DNA from: Torymus aiolomorphi | Lineage: Eukaryota; Arthropoda; Insecta; Hymenoptera; Torymidae | DNA: 64,000 nt | Direction of reading: 5' to 3' | Assembly (NCBI GenBank): GCA_036365515.1 | Contig: CM070874.1 | Span: forward strand, 247,364,430 to 247,428,429 | Shown here: positions 10,163 to 19,124 of the stretch, in pieces | Layout of the letters: each line of letters begins with the position of its first letter | How positions within the stretch are numbered: position 1 is the first letter of the stretch | Position numbers and translations under genes: made by a program | The notes under the pieces: model-generated | The model's database searches: none | Told to the model about the DNA's origin: nothing | What the model saw: the letters and a program-made list of their open reading frames with translations, nothing else

Positions 10163-11029
10163 CGCACAGTGGGAAAAAATGGACAAAATTCTTGTGACAA
10201 CTCAATTCTCAACGAAACTTCACCAAAATTGGTATACGTATTCAGAGGATACTACAGAACAACTTCTCACTGCGACAATCATGTTTTTGTATTCATAAAA
10301 ATTTTGAGGTTAGGTACGGACCTTATAACGATATTTATACAGGCAATGTAGATTAAAGACATAAATTACTTGATAAATGATAAACATAAATACATAAATC
10401 TTAAACCCAACAAAGCCAAGCCCACAAAACCCATAAACCCTAAACCCATAAACCCTAAACCCATAAACCCTAAACCCATAAACCCTCAACCCATAAACCC
10501 TAAACCCATAAACCCTAAACCCATAAACCCTAAACCCATAAACCCTAAACCCATAAACCCTAAACCCATAAACCCTAAACCCATAAACCCTAAACCCATA
10601 AACCCTAAACCCATAAACCCTAAACCCATAAACCCTAAACCCATAAACCCTAAACCTATAAACCCTAAACCCATAAACCCTAAAACCATAAACCCTAAAC
10701 CCATAAACCCTAAACCCATAAACCCTAACCCATAAACCCTAAACCCATAAACCCTAAACCCATAAACCCTAAACCCATAAACCCTAAACCTATGAACCCA
10801 GAACCCACAAACTTTTACGTATCTAAAGTACATAAAATAGATGATAGAGTTAGAATTTTTCCGTTAAAAATATATTATCGCCGCTATTTATTTTTGGGCA
10901 ATATTATCGTAATTTTCGCAGTGACACATTATTCTCTAGAAGATTAAGAGTATTTAAAAATAAAAATTATCAAGATTCGTCAAAAACTGAGCTGTCACAA
11001 GAATTTTGTCCATTTTTTCCCACTGTGCG
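10163..11029. mobile_element. Non-autonomous DNA element with 35-bp TIRs and internal minisatellite
   Basis: Perfect inverted termini starting CGCACAGTGGG and running through AATGGACAAAATTCTTGTGA at 10163-10199 and 10993-11029. Similarity decays beyond about 37 bp. The 867-bp element has no transposase and is largely a 15-bp minisatellite. It interrupts the 5' LTR of the gypsy element. I see no certain TSD, and the other LTR lacks this region, so the empty site cannot be read. Confidence 0.85.
10427..10800. repeat. 15-bp minisatellite CCCATAAACCCTAAA
   Basis: About 24 nearly perfect units. On the other strand the unit is TTTATGGGTTTAGGG, that is, one TTTAGGG heptamer plus one TTTATGGG octamer. 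It lies inside the TIR element. Long frames of the type NPKPINPKPI here are repeat translations, not proteins. Confidence 0.95.
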
Positions 11030-12072
11030 TCGAGCAGGCATGCTCACTGGGGGCGCGAGCGTGCGAGCATTCTGACCGGATGAGAACGGTCTCGCGACGC
11101 GTAATATGTCCGTCGCGTACCCGCGAAGCTGCTACGGCTTTATGCGAGTCACGGCAGCCATCTTCGTGTCTGCCATCGCGCCGTGAGCATCTCCCCCGTG
11201 TCTCTGGAAAGTTACCGCGTTCGTGCCATATAGTTTGGTAGCTATAGCTTTACCGCTAGTGAAGTGGAGGCGCGGACTAGCGTGCGAGTAAGAGAGAGAG
11301 AGAGAGAGAGTGATACTGCGCCGCTACAAGCAGCACGAAAGACAGCGAGCGAGGAGCCGGCGCCAGCCCGCCGGCCTGCCGATCCGTTGCCAGCGAGTAG
11401 GAGCGAGAGAGAAAGAGACATAGAGTGCAACGACTGCGTGAGCGAGAGCGAGCGAGAGAGAGAGCCGAGTGTACCAGTTGTCCCTTCCTAACGTAAGTTT
11501 TCTACTCTCCTCTCGCGTGTTTATTGTAAAGGCTCGCAGGGAATTCGCCCCGTGCAAGCTTTCTGTGTCGTGTACATGGGGGTGTGTGTCAGCGCGCCGT
11601 ACTTTAACACCGCGCGCGAGATTAGCAGCTTCGCCGCGCGCCCTATCGTTCGCGCGTTTGAATATTAACTGTCGCGCGCAAACTAACTCATTGTTCTAAT
11701 CAACACATGTGTTGTGCTTGTAGCATTATTAGAGATTTGAATATACTGTGATATCTAGTTACTCGTTGCGTTGTTCATAACAACCTGTCCTTCTCCCGGA
11801 TACCGCCGCCTCCGCGGGAAAACGACTCCGCCGGTCGTTTTCATATCTGAGCATAGCAGCCGCGCGTTTTACTCTTCGAGCACGCGCTTTTCACTCAGCG
11901 ATCCAATTAGTTAGAAAGCGAAGTTCGCGTACGATCTTCGCGTTGTTTTCGGGATTTTAGGAGCAGATCCCCGGGAAAGTCATTTTAGTCTGACACCCGC
12001 GGCACCGTGTTCTAGGGCATCGCTGGCCTGTGGCTTGTTGGGATTTTCCCCCACTAGCCATCCCGTTAAAAC

Positions 12073-12085
12073 TGGCGCCACAACG
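12073..12085 (+). promoter_or_regulatory. Primer-binding site of the gypsy element
   Basis: TGGCGCCACAACG begins 2-3 bases after the 5' LTR end, the position and TGG start expected for tRNA-primed minus-strand synthesis. The family A LTR element has the same TGGCGCC at its PBS. I cannot name the tRNA with certainty. Confidence 0.7.
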
Positions 12086-12757
12086 TTTTGGGGGTGGAGA
12101 AGGACCCGCGGCGCGTACGTGATTCGCGGCGAAGCTTGGCGCGAAGAAGCTGAGCAGCGTAGCTGAGCGTAAGCTGCAAAGAAAAGCTCTTCGTGCCGCA
12201 GCTCGTAGGCGCGTGTGTGCGTGTGCATGACACAGCCGTGCTGTTGCGAGAGTGCGGTCGAGAGGTTAGGCGAACGATAGCCAATAATCCTCGACCTAGA
12301 GTGCCGACGTGGAGAGATCTTGAACGCGAGATTTTTGTGCGTTGGATAATTGTTTTTAAAAATTAAAAATTTTTTTTAATAACAATTAAGTTTTTTTTAA
12401 CGACAAAAATTTTTTTTAAGCGATAATTCATTTTTTTTAATTAATTTTTTCTCGAATCGAAAATTTTTTTTCTTCTCTCGTATGTTCGATACGAATTATT
12501 TTTTAGTGGACGAAAAATAAAATTTTTTTTCTTTTCTCGTGCTTTTAGTAGAAAATCGAGAGAAAGTCGGCAGGCACTCTCGGAAATAAAAGTTGACTAT
12601 GCGCCTGAGTAAAAACTCGAGCGCAAAAATACCGTCGAACTAACAAATTGTTTTTTATTTTTTTTTAGGTGAAAATTGTATTTATTTTTTGTGTTTTTTG
12701 GTGATATTGTCCATTTTGACACACACACACACACATACACACACACACATATATATA
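12086..12757 (+). other. Gypsy 5' leader, then CA/TA microsatellites
   Basis: No gene seen. 12086-12340 is GC-rich untranslated leader. 12345-12560 shows a run of T8-T9 tracts every 20-40 bases. 12718-12757 is (CA)n followed by (TA)n, the AT end of which provided the TA target for the next element. Confidence 0.6.
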
Positions 12758-12829
12758 TATCGGGTGTCCCATTTTAAAACCACCAGGCAAATATCTCGAA
12801 AACTATGGGAGATGGAAAAAACTTTTAAT

Positions 12830-13560
12830 ACAAAAGTTGTAGGGTTCAGAGGGGCCCAACTGATCGTGACCTTGGTTATGACCTTGAGGTCAATGATCAA
12901 GTTCATTTGAAGGTCAAATTGATTTTTTCAAATGGGAACCCCCACTTTTGACGTCGTAAACGGAAACAGCGGAAAATTTTACGTTCAGATGTGTCCTTGA
13001 GTCAAGGTCATGCTCATGGTCATGGTCACGTTTAAAATCAAAATCAATAAACGCATCAAAACATTCCCATAATTAGGTATACGAGACAAATTGTTAAATA
13101 CAAAAGTTGTAGGGTTCAGAGGGGCCCAACTGATCGTAACCTTGGTTATGACCTTGAGGTCAATGATGAAGGTCATTTGAAGGTCAAATCGATTTTTTCA
13201 AATGGAAACCCCCACTTTTGACCTCGTAAATGGAAAGAGCGGAAAATTTTACGTTTAGATATGTCCTTGAGTCAAGGCCATGGTCATGGTCATGGTCATG
13301 TTTAAAATCAAAATCAATCAACGCATCCAAACATTCCCATAATTACGCATACGAGTGTTAAATACAGAAGTTGTAGTGTTTGGAGGGGCCCAACTGATCG
13401 TGACCGTGACCATGAACTTGAGGTCAAGGATGATGTCGTTTGAAGGTTAAATCAATTTTGTTTAACGGCAACCCTCACTTTTGACCTCGTAAATAGAAAA
13501 ACCGAAAAATTCTGATATGACCTTGGGTCAAGGTCATGGTCAAAGTTATGGTCAGTTTCC
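12830..13560 (+). repeat. Left terminal direct repeats of the DD41D element
   Basis: Three copies (starts near 12830, 13100, 13365) of a 265-270 bp unit beginning AAAGTTGTAGGGTTCAGAGG and continuing through ACCTTGAGGTCAATGATCAA and CCCCACTTTTGAC. Two inverted copies occupy 15235-15655. The unit is dense in AGGTCA and TGACCT hexamers, including TCAAGGTCA. Confidence 0.9.
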
Positions 13561-13565
13561 GTGCA

Positions 13566-13810
13566 GTTAAGAGCAAAGTCGGAGATAACCCGGTCACCTA
13601 AGGCAAGGTCGGAGATTACCCGGCCAGTTAAGGCAAGGTCGGAGATGACCCGGCCAGTTAAGGCAAGGTCGGAGATGACCCGGCCAGTTAAGGCAAGGTC
13701 GGAGATGACCCGGCCAGTTAAGGCAAGGTTGGAGTTGACCCGGTCAGTTAAGGCAAGGTCGGAGATGACCCGGCCAGTTAAGGCAAGGTCGGGGATGATC
13801 AGGCCAGCTA
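13566..13810 (+). repeat. 30-bp minisatellite in the DD41D element
   Basis: About eight units of AGTTAAGGCAAGGTCGGAGA plus TGACCCGGCC. It lies between the left terminal repeats and the transposase stop codon. Units are contiguous with no spacers. Confidence 0.9.
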
Positions 13811-13877
13811 AAAATTCATTGGAAAATTCCACGTTCATGTGTATTTAGTCATAGGATCCAAGTGTTTCGGTCACCAT

Positions 13878-14945
13878 TTACTGAAGAAGATGCTCAAAAG
13901 TTGCACCATTTACTTGTTGACAACATTCTATTCTCCTTTTAAAGTTTCTAACAGTATTTAATAATACTTGACGTGGAATACTTAAGCAGATTTGTGTAAT
14001 CCTTTGAATCATGTCATCTCTTGTAGTTGGCCTGTTGCGGTAGACTGTATTTTTTAGGAAGCCCCATAAATAAAAATCTGGAGATGTCAGATCTGGAGAT
14101 CTTGGTGGCCATGCTACGGGACCTCCTCTACCAATCCATCGGCCGTTAAACCTTTCATTAAGAAAATCTCTGACAATTCTGGCATAATGTGGAGGAGTAC
14201 CATCTTGTTGTAGCCACATTCTGGCCCTTGTATGGAGATCAACGTTTTCTAGAAAGAGTGGCAGCTCGTCTCTCAGCAACTGTAAATAAGTATGTTGAGT
14301 TACGTGACCTTCAAAAAAATAAGGTCCAATCAGACATCCGTTAATAATACCACACCATACCGTTGCATTCCAGCGATGCTGATGATCAACTTCTCGCATC
14401 CAATGAGGATTAACAGGAGACCAGTAGTGGCAATTATGGCGATTCAACATACCAGTACTCTGAAATGTAGCCTCGTCGCTAAAAAGAACATTGTTAAAGA
14501 AATTTTCATCATCAGTAATTTGTTGTGTTGCCCATTGGCAAAATGTTATTCTCCGTCGATAATCTTGCACAGTTAAAGCTTGATTTAGAGTATTGTGGTA
14601 AGGATGGTAACGCGCATATCGTAAATATCTACTGACCGTAGATCTTGGAATACCCATTGTTAACTCGATTTCGCGTAAACTGACATGAACATTTAAATGT
14701 ACCATGGCTAGAACAGCAAGAAAGCGAGGATTATTTTCATAATCGTGTTCATTCAGTGTCCTCCTTCTTCGAACGAAGTTTCCTTGTCGACCGCGCAGTT
14801 CAATGTCGCGTATTACCGTATGATCAGGATGTTGTCGTTGAGGGAACCGAGCACGATACAATCTGCTTGCCTCTCGATAGTTTCGTCGACATTCTCCTAA
14901 AATAAGAAGAATGTCAACTATTTCATTAGCAGAATAGTCAGGCAT
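13878..14945 (-). CDS. DD41D (rosa-like) Tc1/mariner transposase
   Basis: An intact 355-residue frame from ATG to stop, normal length for the superfamily. The N-terminal about 110 residues have two helix-turn-helix-like regions (residues 5-35 and 86-110, with SLREIELTMGIPRSTVSRYL) for TIR binding. The catalytic core shows D157 in VLFSDEATF, D248 in WLQQDGTPPH and D290 in RSPDLTSPDFYLWG, with 41 residues between the second and third Asp: the DD41D signature. The enzyme cuts at the TIRs and inserts at TA. Because the frame is uninterrupted while the host gypsy element is full of stops, this insertion is younger or has been under selection more recently. Assignment to the rosa group is from the spacing only. 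Confidence 0.9.
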   Translation of the reverse strand: MPDYSANEIVDILLILGECRRNYREASRLYRARFPQRQHPDHTVIRDIELRGRQGNFVRRRRTLNEHDYENNPRFLAVLAMVHLNVHVSLREIELTMGIPRSTVSRYLRYARYHPYHNTLNQALTVQDYRRRITFCQWATQQITDDENFFNNVLFSDEATFQSTGMLNRHNCHYWSPVNPHWMREVDHQHRWNATVWCGIINGCLIGPYFFEGHVTQHTYLQLLRDELPLFLENVDLHTRARMWLQQDGTPPHYARIVRDFLNERFNGRWIGRGGPVAWPPRSPDLTSPDFYLWGFLKNTVYRNRPTTRDDMIQRITQICLSIPRQVLLNTVRNFKRRIECCQQVNGATFEHLLQ

Positions 14946-15234
14946 TCTTTTTTAGTTGTAAATGCAATTATTTATCAAAACACACCACAAAATAAATAAT
15001 ATGTTATTATACTATACAATATTTTAAAAAGAAAAAGTTTAATTTTTTGTGCCAATATAAGTGTGCTCAATTTAAAAACAATTTGATGTAAACAGTAATA
15101 ATTATTGACTATTACCGATCAATGCTGAATACTACCGGTCACTATTGGATACAGGTGGTCAACACTTATTAACTTTTGTTATTATTTGATATAAGTGGTT
15201 AACCCTGGTAAATATTGATAATAGTAAAAATAGT

Positions 15235-15655
15235 AAAATTTTCCGCTCTTTCCATTTACGAGGTCAAAAATAGGGGTTCCCATTTGAAAAAATCGATTTG
15301 ACCTTCAAATGACCTTGATCATTGACCTCAAGGTCATAACCAAGGTCACGATCAGTTGGGCCGCTCCAAACCCTACAACTTCTGTATTTAACACTCGTAT
15401 GCCTAATTATGGGAATGTTTTGATGCGTTGATTGATTTTGATTTTAAACACGACCATGACCATGACCATGACCTTGACTCAAGGACATATCTCAACGTAA
15501 AATTTTCCGCTCTTTCCATTTACGAGGTCAAAAGTGGGGGTTCCCATTTGAAAAAATCGATTTGACCTTCAAATGACCTTGATCATTGACCTCAAGGTCA
15601 TAACCAAGGTCACGATCAGTTGGGCCCCTCCGAACCCTACAACTTTTGTATTAAA
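15235..15655 (-). repeat. Right terminal direct repeats of the DD41D element
   Basis: Two copies of the approximately 270-bp unit in inverse orientation to 12830-13560, one against three on the left, ending in the TIR GGTTTTAAAATGGGACACCC. Confidence 0.9.
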
Positions 15656-15722
15656 AGTTTTTTTCCATCTCCCTTAGTTTTCGAGATATTTGCCTGGTGG
15701 TTTTAAAATGGGACACCCGGTA

Positions 15723-16454
15723 TATGTATATATATATATATAAATACATACATCGGTACTATTGGGGTCCTAGAGTTTCTTACTCTGAGAGTTTACATTG
15801 GAATACCGGAACAAATACACTTGACTAAAGAAATAATGACCTTAAGGGTACCGTGATTCGCAGGGGGCCTGCGGCGCCCGCTTTTAGTACCGAAATTCCG
15901 GAACAAAAGCCCGGAAAAGCACCTAAGATGTATTGTAGACGCAGCCTTATGGACCTCAAAAGTTGCGATAGATGCATCGTATTTTTGAAGCCGGTCCCCA
16001 AAAAGGACAAAAGTACCCAAAAGTAGCAATCTATGGTGTATATATACCCCAAAAGCACAAACACATATACCTATAAATATATATAAATATCATATAAATA
16101 TATATAAATATCATTATACGGTATTTTGAGGATTTCATAAAGAATTTGTACAATAGTGGTGACACAAATATAAACATTGTTATAAACAACCAATAAACAA
16201 GCGCGTGACTAAAGAAATAATGACCCTAAGGTTATTGACTAACACCACGACGCCTGCGGCGCCCGCTTTTACGGAAAAATATCACGGAATTTCCGAAATC
16301 GATGTATTAACACACTATTGTGGAAACCGCTGAAAAATCCTCAAAATGCCTCTCGAGTGTTTTGGACTTTTGAGGAGACTCCTCAAAATGCCTACAAAAT
16401 CCTCAAAATTCGGTATATATGACTTATATAATCCTCAAAATGCGTCCCAGATGT
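15723..16454. repeat. Microsatellite-flanked dispersed repeat, two copies
   Basis: No gene. Two diverged blocks share TGACTAAAGAAATAATGACC at 15822 and 16206, each followed after 30-50 bases by GCCTGCGGCGCCCGCTTTTA. A third block with the same 20-base core is at 61296. Short TA and ATAAATAT runs surround both. Confidence 0.7.
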
Positions 16455-16476
16455 GAATATATATATATATATATAT

Positions 16477-16565
<89 letters not shown>

Positions 16566-16572
16566 AATATAT
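16455..16572. repeat. (TA)n microsatellite
   Basis: More than 50 TA units with a few interruptions (TAGATA, TATGTATA). Minus-strand frames of I/Y repeats here are artefacts. Confidence 0.95.
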
Positions 16573-16869
16573 ATTTTCACATTTATTTATTTTAAAATTA
16601 CAAGTGCGAGTAATTGAGCGTAATTAATTACAAATAGTAATTAATTACAAAAATAGCTTTTGTTTTTCTAGAGCCGCATACGGGAAACCCTCGTGCGTTA
16701 TCGAGGTTAAGAGCAACCGCCGTAGCTCTTAGAAAATAACCCGGGTTCGCGTTGAAAAAGCTAGCTCACGGGGGTGCAATAGGCAAACTCTCTCTGCCAT
16801 TAATACAGATACTACTCGCGCTAGTAAAATAAGTTCGTGGGGAAGCGCACAGCCAAATGACACCATGGC
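16573..16869 (+). other. Gypsy leader upstream of gag
   Basis: About 300 bases of untranslated leader between the microsatellite and gag: AT-rich to 16660, then GC-balanced from CTAGAGCCGCATACGGG. I see no further feature. Confidence 0.5.
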
Positions 16870-19124
16870 CCGATCATCGCAGTTTGCGGAATCTGCGAAC
16901 TCAATTGGGCCTATACACAGCCCGAAGAGGAAATAAACGAGGCCATGCAAGCCCTTGGTCTACAGCAGTCAGATCTGCAGTCAGTAAATATGCTGACAGC
17001 GATCAAGTGGCTTATGGGCGATTATAGTGCCGCCGATTTCGTGCCAGAGCCGGAGTTGTCGGAGCAGCAAGCGTTTGCTAAACGCGAGCAGTCCCGAAGG
17101 GCGTTCATCGACTTAACGTTGATGAACAAGACTGGGTCGACTATTGTGGATCCCAATACTGACCTAGACCATCCGCACCTGTTCATAACGCTCCTTGATG
17201 ACCCGATAGTGATGCAGAAACTCTCGGAATCTCGGAGGATGAATGCTCCACAACAAGCACATAATGCAGTGGTGGAGCCATCGGAAGAGGCAAACGGCCA
17301 GGAGGGTTCCGGGACAGAGATATTGAGCTCTGCAGCACCAACCGGGACATTCCAGCCGAAGCCGAGGGACAGCTTCAACAGCAACAGCTCCAACAGCAAC
17401 AACTGCAGCAGCAGCAAATGCAGCAGCAGCAAAAGCAGCAACAGCAGTTGGAGCAGCAGCGACGGCAGCCACAGCAACAACAGCAGGAGCAGCAGTAGCG
17501 GCAGCAAGTGCTCCTGGAGGAGCAGCGCAGGCAACGACAATGTCAGCGCAACTACGAAGAAGAGTCGTTAGCACGAAATGGGCAGCACGGATTCTGGCAG
17601 CAATAGCGAAACCCGCCGCAGTAGCAAAACCTGGAGTGGCCGCGACAGCGTGAGTCACGAACCGCTGGGATAGCAGTTGGAGACAGCATATTATCGGAGC
17701 AGCTACTGGCGGTGATCAAGACACTCGTCGAGGAGGTTGAAGAGCTTAAAGAAAAAGTACGAATACTTCAAGGAGCGCGACATCCAACCTCAAGTAAGCA
17801 CTTGGAGGGAGTTCAACCCCCAAGCACGGGCCGTAGACGAGGATCACCGCATGTGAACTTCCAAGGCACGTTCACGTATGCGGAATTTAAAAGCAGCAGC
17901 CCGAGTCTCCAGTCCCCAATAGAGGCTGGGAGAAATGATACCAGAAATTCTTCCCAGCACCAAACAAGGAATGGCGCGACCCAGGACCCGGCTGAGAGGC
18001 ATACGTATTTGCCTCAGCAGACGAAGCGTGATGTGGGCCAGATAGTCCGAAAATGGCACATCAGGTTCTCAGGGTCCTCAAAGGAGCAGAGCGTCGAGTT
18101 ACTCCTCACAAGAATAGAGGAATGCAGAACTCTAGCTAATCTGACACACGACGAGGTGCTTTCGTCGTTGTCAGAGCTCCTAACGGGGGTAGCAGCCACC
18201 TGGTACCGGAGTAACCGCCATACATGGCGATCGTGACCAGATTTCAAAGAGGCCATAACGCACATGTATGGCGGGGACAGAGGACATCAGCAACGCGTCA
18301 TAGCGGAAATAAACGCGAGGACTCAAGGCAGAAATGAACTTACGCATGATTACGTAGTAAATCTACAAACCATGATCCTCAAGTTGATTCCGGTGCCTAG
18401 CATTGCTCAACAGTTAGACAGGTTGCACCGGAACATGCGGCCAGAACTGCAGAAGATGGCAATGCGAAATCAAATTATGGATTACCGAGAGCTCCTGGAC
18501 CTGGCCCGGGAAGCCGAATTAGCGCTCGCGGCAGATAAGGTGTATCACTCGCCACCACCGCCCGAGTGCACGTATATGCCAGAATTTGGCTACGTGCCAA
18601 CTGAGCCGCCCACGGATCAGCGGAAAAAGCAGAATCCATGCGTGGCGGCGATGGAGCACCAACAGCACGAGCCTCGAGAGATCCTCGAGGCTATGTTCCG
18701 TCGGGTGATGGCCAAATGCTTATCGGCCTTGACAAAGAAAAGCACCGACAAGAATAAGGGGCAAAAGCCTAGCCCGCCGCCAACCAGAAAACCTAAGAAG
18801 AAGGGTAACTGTGAAAATAGGCGGCGGGAGGGCGGGCAAGTTACGAACCAGCCTAGTGGGGGTAGTAGCTCGACCCCCCAGGCTAGGCCGCAAAGTCCAA
18901 GAACTAACGGACCTCCACAAAGACCAGAGTACCGAAGAGAACCCGGATATGAGCAGAAGGGAGGCAACAAGCTCAATGCTGCCGGAAACCAACGGGGAAA
19001 CGGTCAGGGGGGCAGGTTAATACGACCACATACCCGCCCCCAGCTCTCTCACCAGAGACCGAGGGTACTCGGTCCAATCCTCTGGAGTGGAGAGCGAAGA
19101 AGTGCCCGTAATTCAACCGAATGA
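16870..19124 (+). pseudogene. gag: Gypsy gag (polyQ-rich, decayed)
   Basis: Begins in frame before the ATG at 16945 (CGICELNWAYTQPEEEINEA), runs to about 17345, then must shift frame into a glutamine-rich CAG/CAA tract (17356-17500, Q-runs broken by L, M, K and E). TAG stops at about 17498 and in the following coiled-coil-like stretch both look like CAG-to-TAG changes. The third block (17712-19124) holds a retrotransposon-gag fold: IRFSGSSKEQSVELLLTRIE, LLTGVAATWYRSN, a TGA at 18234 (probably from CGA), then FKEAITHMYGG and HDYVVNLQTMILKL. The C-terminus is basic and proline-rich; no CCHC knuckle is visible. It overlaps the protease frame by about 35 bases in another frame, the usual gag-pol arrangement. 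Confidence 0.8.

Larger units (their letters stand above)
10115..12070 (+). repeat. 5' LTR of the gypsy element (split by an insertion)
   Basis: About 1.09 kb after removing the nested element at 10163-11029. From GACGCGTAATATG (about 11094) to the CCATCCCGTTA end it matches 23327-24366. It contains a (GA)n run (about 11288-11310), a second GA-rich stretch (11400-11470) and a CCGCGGGAAAACGACTCC block. The small open frames in the GA-rich part are artefacts. Confidence 0.85.
12760..15720 (-). mobile_element. DD41D Tc1/mariner-type DNA transposon
   Basis: Termini read (T/C)CGGGTGTCCCATTTTAAAA on both ends, inverted, and are flanked by TA (12758-12759 and 15721-15722). The 2961-bp element has composite terminal regions of about 0.8 kb (left) and 0.5 kb (right) made of direct copies of an approximately 270-bp unit, a 30-bp minisatellite and a single minus-strand transposase. 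It sits between the primer-binding site and gag of the gypsy element. TA target and TIRs are as expected for the IS630-Tc1-mariner superfamily. Confidence 0.9.

Noticed and set aside
10370..10833. Long frames with NPKPI or GFMGL repeats on both strands
   Set aside because: Translations of the 15-bp minisatellite; every frame without a stop in the unit stays open.
11242..11491. Arg/Glu-rich frames
   Set aside because: Derived from GA-rich simple sequence in the LTR and repeated in the other LTR with broken frame.
13566..13810. CRISPR-like array of 30-bp repeats
   Set aside because: The repeats are contiguous with no spacers, in an insect transposon: a minisatellite.
16392..16580. Ile/Tyr repeat frame
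   Set aside because: (TA)n microsatellite translation.
17022..17540. Leucine-rich minus-strand frame
   Set aside because: Reverse complement of the CAG/CAA tract of gag (CTG codons).
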